A stretch of 64,000 bases of DNA. Origin: Hallerella sp964501065. GTDB lineage: Bacteria; Fibrobacterota; Fibrobacteria; Fibrobacterales; Fibrobacteraceae. The notes beneath the pieces were generated by a model, which worked only from the letters and a program-made list of their open reading frames with translations, did no database searches and was not told the origin of the DNA. The DNA is taken from assembly GCA_964501065.1 (NCBI GenBank), contig CAZCRF010000001.1:1-64000 (forward strand), given 5' to 3'. Position 1 is the first letter of the stretch, and the number at the start of each line of letters is the position of its first letter. Below are positions 55,701-63,834 of the stretch, piece by piece. Both the position numbers and the translations under genes were made by a program.

Positions 55701-56932
55701 GCGCGTTCGCGAATGTCTTGACGTGGAAAGACGTCAACTTGGAGAAGCCGCCTGTGCCCGTTCCGAATGGAGGCTTCATACACGACCGCGACGGGGACGG
55801 CGTTGCAGACAGCTTGGTGCTTTCGTATGGCGAACCGATTGTCGATGACAACGTGCCGGATTCCGTTTCGTGGCTCTTCGGAGATTCTTCCTGGCATCGG
55901 GCGACTCGCGGCGAAGTGGAATCGCATCGCGTTCTCGATTCCTTGCTCGTCTTCTCTTCGGATTCGCTCGTCCCGTTCCTTTTCACGGGGGAAAATTCCG
56001 GAGCCGTTTATTCGGGGAGCTACACGAGCCTTTTCCGCAAGGCGGTCACGGATACGCTGACCGGGTCGACGGACACGCTGGACTTCCATGTCACGGGGAA
56101 GATTTTCGACAGGATTGGCCCCGTCATTTCGAACGCCATCGTGACGCCGAAAAACGAAAACCTTTACCAGCTGACGGTGGTCTTCAGCGAATCGATGGAG
56201 AAGAGCTCCGTTCCGTTCGATTCCGCTTTTGAATTCCGCGCGTGGCGGGACGGCGTGGAATCTTCGTTCCAGATTCACCCGGTTTCCGGTCAGCGGATGG
56301 ATTCCCGCTACATCGTGTACTATTCGAACGAAAACGGCGTCTTGCCATCGGTAGGAGACAGCATCCGCCTGTTGCCCGGTGCGCTTGAGGACTTGTCGGG
56401 GAATGCGGCTTCGGAAAATAACCGTTGGCTGCGGCTGGTCGGGGAACAGTACATCGTCGTGGAGTCGGCGAAGATGTTTGAACTTCGCGCATCGGAGTGG
56501 GACGAGAAAAGTGCCTCGTCCGGAATCGCATCGTATAAAGTGCCGCTCGGGACGACTTACGAAAATGCGGAACGACAAGTGGGACTGCCGGGATTTTTGG
56601 TCCGCTACGATTTGAGCGAGCTGGCCGCGTCGAGCGGCGTCTCCCCGGAAAGCCTCTACGTGAAGTACGAAACGCGCTTCTATTCAAACCTCGGGACGTT
56701 CATCCGTTCGGCGAAGGGGAACGTGCGTTGCACGGATGAAATCTTTGACGGGGATTGCACCCAGAATCCGGGACTGGTTTACTTGGGCTGGGATGCGCGC
56801 AGTTCGTCTGGCCGCTTGGTCGGGACGGGAGCTTACGTCGCCAAGCTTGATTTGAAAATCGGCGTCTTGGGGAAGAAGCCGCAAAAGAAAAACCTTGTCC
56901 GCTCATGGGGAATTCGCCGCGTCGCGGAGTGA
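52787..56932 (+). CDS. fibro-slime domain cell-surface protein 2
   Basis: 1381-residue secreted protein, the largest besides SprA. The signal peptide ends near residue 17 (FSLVQAS). The N-terminal ~420 residues contain repeats of a short beta module starting with a PW motif: IESPW (23), KSPW (152), YHPW (263) and MSPW (382). Two of these end in CGW (182-184, 409-411). The fibro-slime domain covers ~480-760, with YFEFRGDDDVWVFINNRLVV at ~674 and FKMRTSINLQT. Then come Ig-like parts, a HDRDGDGVADS calcium-like loop and a C-terminal FlgD-like SSSGRLVGTGAYVA end shared with the 36-kb paralogue. Likely function is surface adhesion to plant polymer. Confidence 0.87.
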   Translation: MKWVFGVCLFAFSLVQASLTIHIESPWRGDATKGTWKLHILGGPTDYNPSYDASSKTKMTGEGDGWFVYTWDKDLSGFQNWESFSVKICPDSSDQNYNNNNCVAWNDDGGNGRSFNMLETFGSDSEIWLYTDAEGNYSKSFVAPGSKIVWFKSPWGNKALPRMVYGSDSVLMRFAFDDPARCGWFYGAITPSMLKGNPAKNAYFERLYTPYLAVPAEGTVDLSEALAAADTIFVDGTARTLSPDIRIGSLGACFDSSRTLHVYHPWRANTTYRDSAVYISVGNNILNNPTAMDSTGEFKRWWRYDFPAATAAKSEWSSSGATFNIYRRQSEWPQVKFFEDSGMPTISQFFPKGVYEAWLFTYTGGRYEVSFAPLEQKVVRLMSPWDNMSPSMIVGGDTVKMGPFSNDTCGWYQGAYYKHVDDWSVTFKQTFGFDIYTAAGAKDGGPIVLDSLMALSDTVWVYPYPTLSSKPAFATEFPGRLGICPTMQISAMVLDWAGENHPDSVDVDFGGIYEGNAYTEASFLDSTGALATNRKCQGHVTGMVRDSLVNGLPARVDSLLYPWDQCAAAHEIERWFVPETLATDAAGRKYTNAVCRDIDLALDEEGFWLADITEAGDCNDPVNPGFYPIDDFKYLDSAMTLYNPKYDSVVSGCKHNYSFAMKISAQFQYVKGQYFEFRGDDDVWVFINNRLVVDIGGCHSPVERAVDLDTIGKDNPALKLVEGETYPFHIFFSERNATGSNFKMRTSINLQTEKTYYPIEIPTKDGTIQYEIWQMLVDKSLSCDISSVSKVDTIPAASLFILTGPGLPDGGDTLAPGVNYGGIFVSETMAGFSIDTNVVVKSRTLAPGTYTLHFFLESDLSQSSKVYFTVPEYPLPDIVFADSLWNTIDPDTVRLGEYAFIPYAVRVAVYYMGAPCDSGCDGILDFFTKDSLAVVDDAGGPVDSIWAKNGRATFYVMGTEAVEGGSFQISGSAFANVLTWKDVNLEKPPVPVPNGGFIHDRDGDGVADSLVLSYGEPIVDDNVPDSVSWLFGDSSWHRATRGEVESHRVLDSLLVFSSDSLVPFLFTGENSGAVYSGSYTSLFRKAVTDTLTGSTDTLDFHVTGKIFDRIGPVISNAIVTPKNENLYQLTVVFSESMEKSSVPFDSAFEFRAWRDGVESSFQIHPVSGQRMDSRYIVYYSNENGVLPSVGDSIRLLPGALEDLSGNAASENNRWLRLVGEQYIVVESAKMFELRASEWDEKSASSGIASYKVPLGTTYENAERQVGLPGFLVRYDLSELAASSGVSPESLYVKYETRFYSNLGTFIRSAKGNVRCTDEIFDGDCTQNPGLVYLGWDARSSSGRLVGTGAYVAKLDLKIGVLGKKPQKKNLVRSWGIRRVAE

Positions 56933-56942
56933 GCCCTTTCGC

Positions 56943-58778
56943 TTACAGCGGATACTTCTCCTTGATGGAGTCCAGTTCCGCCGAGGCGCGTTCCCATTCG
57001 GCGTAGGCTTCGTCCGTATTTTTCTTTGCTTCGGACAATTCCTTCGCCACTTGGGATATTGCCGCCCCGTCGTTTTTTTCGCTGGCCTCGACCAGCTTGC
57101 GTTCGCACTCTGCGGCGAGGGTTTCCTGCTTTTGGATTTCCGCTTCCCACTTCTGGAGTCGTTTTTCGACGGGGCGAATCGCCTTGGAGCGTTCTTCGAT
57201 GTAAGCTGCGCGGGCGCGGCGGCTGTCCTTGTCCTTGGTTGTGGGCGTCTCCGTTGCGGAAACTGCCACCTTGGACACTTCTCCGCGTTCTTCGAGCCAG
57301 CCGACCTTTTCCAAAAATTCAGCGTAAGTCCCGTCGAACGGGAAGCATTTTCCGCCGTCGAAGACGATGAGCTTGTTCGCAAAGACGTGGAGAAGCTCCT
57401 CGTCGTGGGAGACGACTATCGCCGTTCCATGGTAATCTTCCAAGGCGTCTATCAGGCTTTCGATGCTTTCCATGTCCAAGTGGTTCGTCGGTTCGTCAAG
57501 CAGGAGAAGGTTGCACGGCGTCGCGAGGATTTTCCCTAGCAGCACCCGGCTGCGCTCTCCGCCGGAGAGAACCTTGATGCGTTTGAGCGCCGAGTCGCCG
57601 CTGAACATCATGAGTCCCGCCAGGTTTCGGGCCTTGCCGCGTTCTGCGCTGGTGATGGAGGATTGCAGTTCCTCTTCGACGGTCTTGTTCAAGTCCAGCC
57701 GGTTGATGTTTGTCTGCCCGAAGTAGTTGAGCATGGTGTTCGGGTTTTGTGAAATGGTCCCCGCCGTTGGCTTGAGTTCGTTCGCAATCAGATTGAGTAG
57801 GGTCGTTTTGCCGCGACCGTTCGGGCCGATGATGGCGATTCTGTCCCCTTTGAAAATTTCGGCGTTCAGGTTCTCGATGAGGACTGGGCCGGATTCAAAT
57901 TGAAAGCTCAAATCCTTGATCTGCAGCATGCGCTTGCCCGGGAATTCCGCCTCGTTGAAAGAAAATTCCAAGTTGCGTTCATGCGTTAGCCGGGAGGCTT
58001 CCCCGAGCCGCTCCACCGCCTTGATTTTGGACTGGACCATGGCGGCCTTGCTCGCCTTGAAACGGAAACGGTCGATGACGCGTTCGAGTTGTTCCCTCTT
58101 GTGCGCTTCGTTCTCTTGCGTCCGCTGGGCGACTTCCTCTTCGGCGAGAATCGTCTCTTTGAGCTTTTCCACCGTCCCTTGGATTTTCCGGAAAGCTTTC
58201 CTGTGGATGCCCACCGTGTGCGTGCAAATGCTGTCCATGAATTTGCGGTCGTGGGTGATGAGGAGGATTTCGCCCTTCCACGCGCGAAGGAATCGGGCGA
58301 GCCAACGGGTCGATACGATGTCGAGGTAGTTTGTCGGTTCGTCGAGAAGGAGCATGTTCGGTTCGCGGGCGAGGACTTTCGCCAGGTTCAGCCGAATCTG
58401 GAATCCGCCGGACAGAAGCTTCGGATCCTTTTGCATGGACTCTTCGTTGAAACCCAGCCCGAAAAGGATGGATTCGACTTGGTGCGTGTCCATCCAACCG
58501 TCTTCGTTTTCCTTTAGAACGGAACAGGCTTCCGCATGGACTGTCGGGTGGGAAAAGGAGATGTGCTGTTGCAAGTATCCGATGGAATAATTCTTGGGAA
58601 TGTCGATTTTCCCGCCGTCCAGGAATTCTTCGCCCAGGATGATTTTGAATAGCGTCGATTTTCCCGAACCGTTCCGTCCGACGATGCCGACGCGCTCCCT
58701 TGGACCGACTAGGAAACTCGCGTTGCGGAAAAGTTCTTGGATACCGAAGGATTTGGAGATGTTTTGAATTTGAATCAC
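56943..58778 (-). CDS. ABC-F ATPase (YdiF/EttA-like)
   Basis: 611-residue soluble tandem ABC ATPase of the ABC-F type. Domain 1 has VGRNGSGKST, LSGGFQIRLN and MLLLDEPTNYLD. The inter-domain linker is charged (QENEAHKREQLERVIDRFRFKA). Domain 2 has IGPNGRGKTT, LSGGERSRVLL and LLLLDEPTNHLD. A C-terminal coiled coil lies at ~540-611. No membrane segments, so a ribosome-associated factor is likely. GTG 58778 was preferred because the ATG at 58814 falls in the terminator of the upstream gene. Confidence 0.88.
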   Translation of the reverse strand: MIQIQNISKSFGIQELFRNASFLVGPRERVGIVGRNGSGKSTLFKIILGEEFLDGGKIDIPKNYSIGYLQQHISFSHPTVHAEACSVLKENEDGWMDTHQVESILFGLGFNEESMQKDPKLLSGGFQIRLNLAKVLAREPNMLLLDEPTNYLDIVSTRWLARFLRAWKGEILLITHDRKFMDSICTHTVGIHRKAFRKIQGTVEKLKETILAEEEVAQRTQENEAHKREQLERVIDRFRFKASKAAMVQSKIKAVERLGEASRLTHERNLEFSFNEAEFPGKRMLQIKDLSFQFESGPVLIENLNAEIFKGDRIAIIGPNGRGKTTLLNLIANELKPTAGTISQNPNTMLNYFGQTNINRLDLNKTVEEELQSSITSAERGKARNLAGLMMFSGDSALKRIKVLSGGERSRVLLGKILATPCNLLLLDEPTNHLDMESIESLIDALEDYHGTAIVVSHDEELLHVFANKLIVFDGGKCFPFDGTYAEFLEKVGWLEERGEVSKVAVSATETPTTKDKDSRRARAAYIEERSKAIRPVEKRLQKWEAEIQKQETLAAECERKLVEASEKNDGAAISQVAKELSEAKKNTDEAYAEWERASAELDSIKEKYPL

Positions 58779-58812
58779 GGGGCAAAGATAGAAATCGGTT
58801 TGTGGAGACTGC

Positions 58813-58848
58813 AAAAAAATCCCGACGGCATCTTGCGCCTTCGGGATT
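58813..58848 (-). terminator. terminator after trpB2
   Basis: On the minus strand AATCCCGA and TCGGGATT pair, extended by AGGC/GCCG, around a 7-base loop and followed by a run of seven T. It lies 25 bases beyond the trpB2 stop codon. Confidence 0.85.
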
Positions 58849-58872
58849 GCGGGGTGGGTTAATTTAGAGAGT

Positions 58873-60258
58873 CTATTCCATGTTGCCGGGGAAGCGCGGA
58901 ATCTTCGCGAAGCTCTTCTGCAGGTCTTCTTCCGTCGGGAGAACGTCGCTCATTGTGCCGTTGTTGTAGGATTCGTAGGCTTTCAAGTCGAAATAGCCCG
59001 TTCCCGTCAGTCCGAAGACAATCGTCTTGGATTCCCCGGATTCCTTGCATTTGAGAGCCTCGTCAATTGCTTTGCTAATGGCGTGGCTCGATTCCGGAGC
59101 GGGGAGGATTCCTTCGACGCGCGCAAAGAATTCCGCCGCCTTGAAGACTTCCGTCTGTTCCACGGTGCAGGCTTCCATCAGGCCGTCGTGATAAGCTTGG
59201 GAGAGAATCGGCGTCATGCCGTGGTAACGGAGTCCGCCCGCATGGTTTGCGGACGGGATGAATTCCGATCCGAGCGTGTACATTTTGGCCAGGGGGCAGA
59301 TATGGCCCGTGTCGCAGAAGTCGTAGGCGAAGACGCCGCGGGTGAAGCTCGGGCAAGATGCCGGTTCGACTGCGATGATGCGGTAATCCCGTTCGCCGCG
59401 AATCTTTTCTCCGAGGAACGGGGAAATCAGCCCGCCCAAGTTGGAGCCGCCTCCCGCGCATCCGATAATCATGTCCGGCTCGATGCCGTATTTGTCCAAG
59501 GCCGTCTTTGTCTCTAAGCCGATGACTGTCTGGTGCAAAAGTACTTGGTTCAACACGGAACCGAGTTCGTAGCGGTAACCTTCCGTGTGGGTCGCCACTT
59601 CGACGGCTTCCGAAATGGCGCAGCCGAGGCTTCCCGTCGTACCGGGGAATTCCGCATTGATTTTGCGTCCGATTTCCGTCTCCATGGACGGCGATGCCGT
59701 GACGCTCGCCCCGTAGGTGCGCATCACTTCGCGGCGGAAAGGCTTTTGCTCGTAAGAGACCCTGACCATATAGACCTTGCAGTCCAGTTCGAAGTAGGCG
59801 CAGGCCATCGACAGGGCGGTCCCCCATTGCCCTGCGCCCGTTTCCGTCGTCACTCCTTTCAGCCCCTGCTTTTTCGCGTAATAGGCTTGCGCGATAGCGG
59901 AGTTCAGCTTGTGGCTGCCGCTCGTGTTGTTCCCTTCGAACTTGTAGTAAATCTTGGCCGGGGTTTCGAGCTTCTTTTCTAGGCAGTAGGCGCGGACAAG
60001 CGGCGACGGGCGATACATCTTGTAAAAGTTGCGGACTTCCTCCGGGATGGGAATCCATGGGTCGGTGTCGTCCAATTCCTGCTTCACCAATTCATTGCAA
60101 AAAATCGGCGTCAAATCCTCGTATTTCAGCGGCTGGTGCGTTTGAGGGTGAATCAGCGGCGCGGGCTTGTTCTTCATGTCGGCGCGGACGTTGTACCACG
60201 CTCGGGGAATTTCATTTTCGGAGAGATAAATCTTGTAAGGGATTTCTTGCTGGGTCAT
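58873..60258 (-). CDS. trpB: TrpB2-type tryptophan synthase beta chain
   Basis: 461-residue PLP enzyme of the TrpB2 subclass (longer than the ~400-residue TrpB1), converting indole and serine to tryptophan. The PLP lysine lies in GNNTSGSHKLNSA, the phosphate loop is GCAGGGSNLGG, and TTETGAGQWGTALS is the conserved TrpB block. TrpB2 enzymes usually work without TrpA, and no trpA is present here. Its ATG overlaps the antiporter stop by four bases. It may act as an indole salvage enzyme. Confidence 0.9.
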   Translation of the reverse strand: MTQQEIPYKIYLSENEIPRAWYNVRADMKNKPAPLIHPQTHQPLKYEDLTPIFCNELVKQELDDTDPWIPIPEEVRNFYKMYRPSPLVRAYCLEKKLETPAKIYYKFEGNNTSGSHKLNSAIAQAYYAKKQGLKGVTTETGAGQWGTALSMACAYFELDCKVYMVRVSYEQKPFRREVMRTYGASVTASPSMETEIGRKINAEFPGTTGSLGCAISEAVEVATHTEGYRYELGSVLNQVLLHQTVIGLETKTALDKYGIEPDMIIGCAGGGSNLGGLISPFLGEKIRGERDYRIIAVEPASCPSFTRGVFAYDFCDTGHICPLAKMYTLGSEFIPSANHAGGLRYHGMTPILSQAYHDGLMEACTVEQTEVFKAAEFFARVEGILPAPESSHAISKAIDEALKCKESGESKTIVFGLTGTGYFDLKAYESYNNGTMSDVLPTEEDLQKSFAKIPRFPGNME

Positions 60259-61745
60259 GGCTTTTCCTCAATAGGGGTTGATTCCGTTGTTTGAAGTTGA
60301 GTCCGCCGCGTGCCGAGAGTCAGATAATCCTGAAGCTCTTGGTGCATGGAACGCGGCGCCAAAATGAAGAGAATGTCGTCTGGTTCGAGCTCCACCCCTC
60401 CTTTCGGCGGGATGATGTTCGCCTTGCGCGTGATGGACGTGATGAGCACGTCTTGCCCCAAGTTCAAGTCCTTGATGGTCTTCCCGGCGCAGAAGGAGTC
60501 TGCGGTGATCAGGAAGTCGAACATGTCGACGTTGGAGTTCTTGAGGGAATACAATTCCACGGAGAACGGGGACTTCGGCGGCGTGGGCACGGTCAGTTTC
60601 AAAAGCTTGGCCAGTTTCCCGAGAGTGCTCCCCTGTAAAAGGCAGGTGATGAGGACCGCGAAAAAGATGATGTTGAAGACTGAGTTCCCGGATTCGAGTC
60701 CGTATGCGGCCGGATAAGTTGCAAGCACAATGGGCACGGCACCCTTGATGCCGCCCCAGCAGAGGAACAGTTTTTCCTTTTTGGTGTAGTGGAATGGGAA
60801 CGTTGAAATCCAGACGGCGAATGGCCTTGCGACGAAAATCATCAGCGCGGCGATCAATAGCCCCTCTTTCCAGACTCCGAGGAAGTTTCGCGGGAACGCC
60901 AAAAGCCCGAGCATCAAGAACAGCGTCATGTTGCAGAAGGTGGAGATTCCCTCCAAGAAATGGCTCACTCCGCGCTTGAGGACGAATTCCGAATTGCCGA
61001 GCCAATAGCCCATGAAGAAAACGGCGATGATGCCGTTTGCGTAAATGACGTCCGCCGCCCCGTAACCGAGGAGGATGACGCCGATGATCAAGACATAATA
61101 ATAGCCGCGATTTTCGGAACGGAGGTTGTTGAAGAGGAACTTGGCGACATAACTTGCCACGTAGCCCACCAGGATTCCGCCGGAGAATTGCCAAGCCAGC
61201 TTGACGAAAAAGTCGAGGAACGTCGCATTCCCGTCGCCGGCTGCGCTGCCCACGAAGGCCAGGGTGAGGAGAATCGCCATCGGGTCGTTCGCCGCGCTTT
61301 CCACGTTGAGTGTCGCCGCGAGCTTCTTTTGGATGGGATTTTGGCGTGTGATCAAAAAGACGGCGGCGGCATCCGTCGAAGAAATGATGGAGCCGATGAG
61401 CATCGAGAGCATCCAATCGAAATGCATGATGAAGTGGATGCAGACTCCGAGTGCGACAGCGGTCAAGGCGACCCCTAGCGTGGCCAGTGTAATGGCCGGT
61501 TTCGCCACTAACTGCAAATCCGAACGGGTCGTGCTGAATCCGCCGCTGAACAAAATGAAAATCAAGAGGACGTCGGCAATCTGCTTCGTCAGCTTCGCAT
61601 CGTTGAATTGGACTAGTCCCAGGCAGTCGTTGCCGACGAGAATTCCGACACCCAAAAAGACGATTAAAACGGGGACGCCGACTTTGTCCGAAATTCGGGT
61701 GGCGAAAAGGGACGCGATGATGAGAAGGGCGATGAGGAGGAACAT
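60255..61745 (-). CDS. CPA1-family cation/proton antiporter with TrkA-C domain (NhaP2/CvrA-like)
   Basis: 496-residue inner-membrane antiporter exchanging K+ or Na+ for H+. About 12 hydrophobic helices cover ~1-390, with the ion-site regions STDAAAVF and ESAANDPMAIL (the ND-type motif). A C-terminal RCK_C/TrkA_C-like cytosolic domain (~395-475, ITADSFCAGKTIKDLNLGQDVLI and EPDDILFILAP) points to ligand gating as in NhaP2. It is the first gene of a two-gene unit with trpB2. Confidence 0.88.
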   Translation of the reverse strand: MFLLIALLIIASLFATRISDKVGVPVLIVFLGVGILVGNDCLGLVQFNDAKLTKQIADVLLIFILFSGGFSTTRSDLQLVAKPAITLATLGVALTAVALGVCIHFIMHFDWMLSMLIGSIISSTDAAAVFLITRQNPIQKKLAATLNVESAANDPMAILLTLAFVGSAAGDGNATFLDFFVKLAWQFSGGILVGYVASYVAKFLFNNLRSENRGYYYVLIIGVILLGYGAADVIYANGIIAVFFMGYWLGNSEFVLKRGVSHFLEGISTFCNMTLFLMLGLLAFPRNFLGVWKEGLLIAALMIFVARPFAVWISTFPFHYTKKEKLFLCWGGIKGAVPIVLATYPAAYGLESGNSVFNIIFFAVLITCLLQGSTLGKLAKLLKLTVPTPPKSPFSVELYSLKNSNVDMFDFLITADSFCAGKTIKDLNLGQDVLITSITRKANIIPPKGGVELEPDDILFILAPRSMHQELQDYLTLGTRRTQLQTTESTPIEEKP

Positions 61746-61757
61746 TTATGCCAAATA

Positions 61758-61793
61758 TAAAAACAAAGGCGAACCGGGAAAATCCGATTCGCC
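61758..61793 (-). terminator. terminator after the cupin lipoprotein gene
   Basis: On the minus strand GGCGAATCGG and CCGGTTCGCC form a 10-pair stem (one T-G) with loop ATTTTC, followed by TTTGTTTTTAT. It ends the lipoprotein transcript 20 bases past its stop and only 12 bases before the antiporter start. Confidence 0.82.
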
Positions 61794-61812
61794 GGTTTTT
61801 TGAATGCTTTGT

Positions 61813-63033
61813 TCAAAGGGCGTCGTAGTCTGCGTCGGCGACGTCTTCGAACCAGTCCGTTCCGCTCCCCTTGGCGGTCGGGTCGGGGACTTCGACGGAC
61901 AGGTGCGAAAACCAGGAATCTTTAGTCGCCCCGTGCCAATGTTTGACGCCTTTCGGGATGAAGACGGCGTCTCCCGGGAGCAGCTTCTTTGCCTGTTCCC
62001 CTTCGATTTGCAACCAGCCCTCTCCCGAAGTCGCAATCAAGAGCTGCCCACCGCCGCGGTGGATGTGCCACTTGTTTCTGCATCCCGGTTCAAAGGTCAC
62101 GTTTCCGACGGGGACGTCTTTCAAGTTGAGCATCTTCAAGTAGGATTGTCCCTTGAAGTATTTCCCGTAGGGATTCTTTTCTCCGCGGGGGAATATCTTT
62201 TCGGCGTTGGCGAGGCTTTCCGTCCCTTTTGCCTTGGGCTGCTCTTTCGATTGGGCGTAGGCTTCTTCGAGGCAGCGCAGGGCGTTCAGCATCCGGGGGT
62301 AGCCGCAGAACGGGAGAACCGTGTAAATGATTTGTTCCAGATATTCCTTGGAACGGCCGCCGGCGAGATTTGCCCCGATGTGCGCCTTGAGTTGCGGTTC
62401 CGTGCCCAGGTTCACGAGCATCGCCATGGTGATGAGCTCCCTTGTCGGAAGGTCAAGCCCTTGCCGCGTGTAGTAATCGCCGAAGCAGTTCGTCGCCAGG
62501 AAATAATTGGACATGGGGACGTCGTCCATTCCTTTCGCTTTGATTTCTTCGAACTTTTTGCCGAAGAGCGCGATTTGCGCGTCGACTCCCTTTTGGAACC
62601 GGTCGCTTGCCGTCCCGTCCGTCACCTGGCGTTTCGGCGTCACGCGGATTCCGTTTTTGCGGAAGACCGTCTCCACGATTTTGGCCGCATCCGCCGCACG
62701 GGAAAATCCGCTGTAGGGGGCGCATTGGTAAACGGCTTCGAGGATTTCTTCCTGAGAGAGAGCCTTTTCCTGGAGAGCCTTTTCTGTTTCAGCCGCGAGG
62801 AGCGTGTTCGACTGCTGCACGGTGAGCGACACGATGGAGACCAAGGCGCGCTCCCTTTTGCCGACGAGAGGCGTCTTCGACGGGACTTCTTTTCCCGTCA
62901 TGTTTTCCAAGATGGTGCGCATTTCGGCATCTTCCGAAAAGGGCATTTCCACTTTCGACTCGGATTCGCCAAGGCATCCGGCGAGCATCGCTGTCAGACT
63001 GAACAAACTCATCAGAATACATCCTTTTTTCAT
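61813..63033 (-). CDS. lipoprotein with two carboxymuconolactone-decarboxylase-like domains and a cupin
   Basis: 406-residue predicted lipoprotein (lipobox AMLAGC, Cys20). Residues ~50-130 and ~165-260 are two CMD/AhpD-like helical domains (RERALVSIVSLTVQQ; RELITMAMLVNLGTEPQLKAHIGANL). Neither has the AhpD CxxC redox pair. Residues ~300-385 form a cupin with metal ligands in KWHIHRGGGQLLIATSGEG and KHWHG. This CMD-CMD-cupin order is seen in cytoplasmic proteins of unknown role; export as a lipoprotein is noteworthy. ATG 63033 follows AAAGGAAA; the frame extends to 63144. Confidence 0.85.
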   Translation of the reverse strand: MKKGCILMSLFSLTAMLAGCLGESESKVEMPFSEDAEMRTILENMTGKEVPSKTPLVGKRERALVSIVSLTVQQSNTLLAAETEKALQEKALSQEEILEAVYQCAPYSGFSRAADAAKIVETVFRKNGIRVTPKRQVTDGTASDRFQKGVDAQIALFGKKFEEIKAKGMDDVPMSNYFLATNCFGDYYTRQGLDLPTRELITMAMLVNLGTEPQLKAHIGANLAGGRSKEYLEQIIYTVLPFCGYPRMLNALRCLEEAYAQSKEQPKAKGTESLANAEKIFPRGEKNPYGKYFKGQSYLKMLNLKDVPVGNVTFEPGCRNKWHIHRGGGQLLIATSGEGWLQIEGEQAKKLLPGDAVFIPKGVKHWHGATKDSWFSHLSVEVPDPTAKGSGTDWFEDVADADYDAL

Positions 63034-63208
63034 ATTTTCCTTTGATTCTTCGCTCGTTGGGTTTTCGGCGAGAATCGTTAAAAAGATACGTCTTTGAGTA
63101 TACTCTAAGTCAAGGCTTTTTTGGAGTGTAGTGGGTGGGGTCAATTAGGAATTAGGAGTTGGTGGTCTGAGCTGAGAGATTGACGCCATTGCCGAGGATT
63201 TTGAAAAT

Positions 63209-63237
63209 GCAAAAAGGCCCCGTTCGGGAGCCCTTGA
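63209..63237 (-). terminator. terminator-like hairpin beside the FISUMP remnant
   Basis: On the minus strand AAGG...CCCG pairs with CGGG...CCTT with a small internal loop, followed by TTTTTG. It lies directly downstream of the possible remnant stop codon, where the intact gene's terminator would be. Confidence 0.55.
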
Positions 63238-63253
63238 ATTTTTATTCAACGGA

Positions 63254-63301
63254 TTATTTCTTGATGCAGCGGACGGAATAGTAACTAGTTTTCTTATAGC
63301 T
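63254..63301 (-). pseudogene. possible C-terminal remnant of a FISUMP-domain protein
   Basis: On the minus strand the codons read SYKKTSYYSVRCIKK then TAA. The YYSVRCIKK-type end recalls the C-terminus of Fibrobacter succinogenes major paralogous domain (FISUMP, TIGR02145) proteins. A stop lies ~20 codons upstream and the sequence before it is A/T-rich junk, so only the extreme end would survive, next to a hairpin. The match is short and from memory, so it is tentative. Confidence 0.4.
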
Positions 63302-63834
63302 AATTCTTTTCTTTTTAAAAAGAAATTTAAAAGAAATGGTTTAAAATCGTTCCAATTCTTCGCGACAACAGCCGTCATTCGCCAAAGGCGTCAATCCAGA
63401 TGAGCCTTTACTGCAACTGGATGTTTCGCTCTAGCCTTGCGGCCCGCTTAACACGACGACTGCCAGCCCGTAAGCCGCCATTCCGAGCATCATCACAACG
63501 TCATTCTGAGCAACGCGAAGAATCTCGCTACAGTAAAGGGATGCTTCCTGTCTGCCCTGTCCGTCCGCCAGTCTGCCGACAGGTAGAGCAGGTGGGCGAC
63601 AGGCAGGCGTTGCACTCAGTATGACGCCTCCCCCATTGACCGTTAACTAAACTCTAAACACTCCCCACTAACCACTGGCCACTAATTCCTACCGAACCGC
63701 TTGCCGTTCGGAATAGGGGAAATTCCCCATTCTTTTTTGGGATTTCTTTCATTTTCGTTCTTTTCCCGTCCATTTGGTGCAACTTTGAAATCTTATTGTT
63801 ATTTTTGAGCCTGACATTCACGAGGTATCGTTCT

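Larger units (their letters stand above)
63140..63700. repeat. gene-free repeat stretch, copy 3 of the dispersed intergenic repeat
   Basis: The ~800 bases between 63034 and the nuoB start hold no convincing complete gene. Tracts CAATTAGGAATTAGGAG (63139 on), GAATCTCGCTACAGTAAA (63521 on), the block GGATGCTTCCTGTCTGCCC (63538 on) and CCACTGGCCACTAATT-like ends near 63680 match the loci at 25.05 and 52.5 kb. CTGTCTGCCGACAG-like inverted repeats also occur (63570-63605). A possible FISUMP remnant lies inside. Confidence 0.72.

Noticed and set aside
53999..56578. 859-codon minus-strand frame opposite fibro-slime protein 2
   Set aside because: Antisense shadow without signal peptide or domain pattern.
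63145..63378. 77-codon minus-strand frame between the cupin lipoprotein gene and nuoB
   Set aside because: It runs through the hairpin and the A/T-rich remnant with lysine/phenylalanine runs, has no ribosome site, and is better explained as non-coding.
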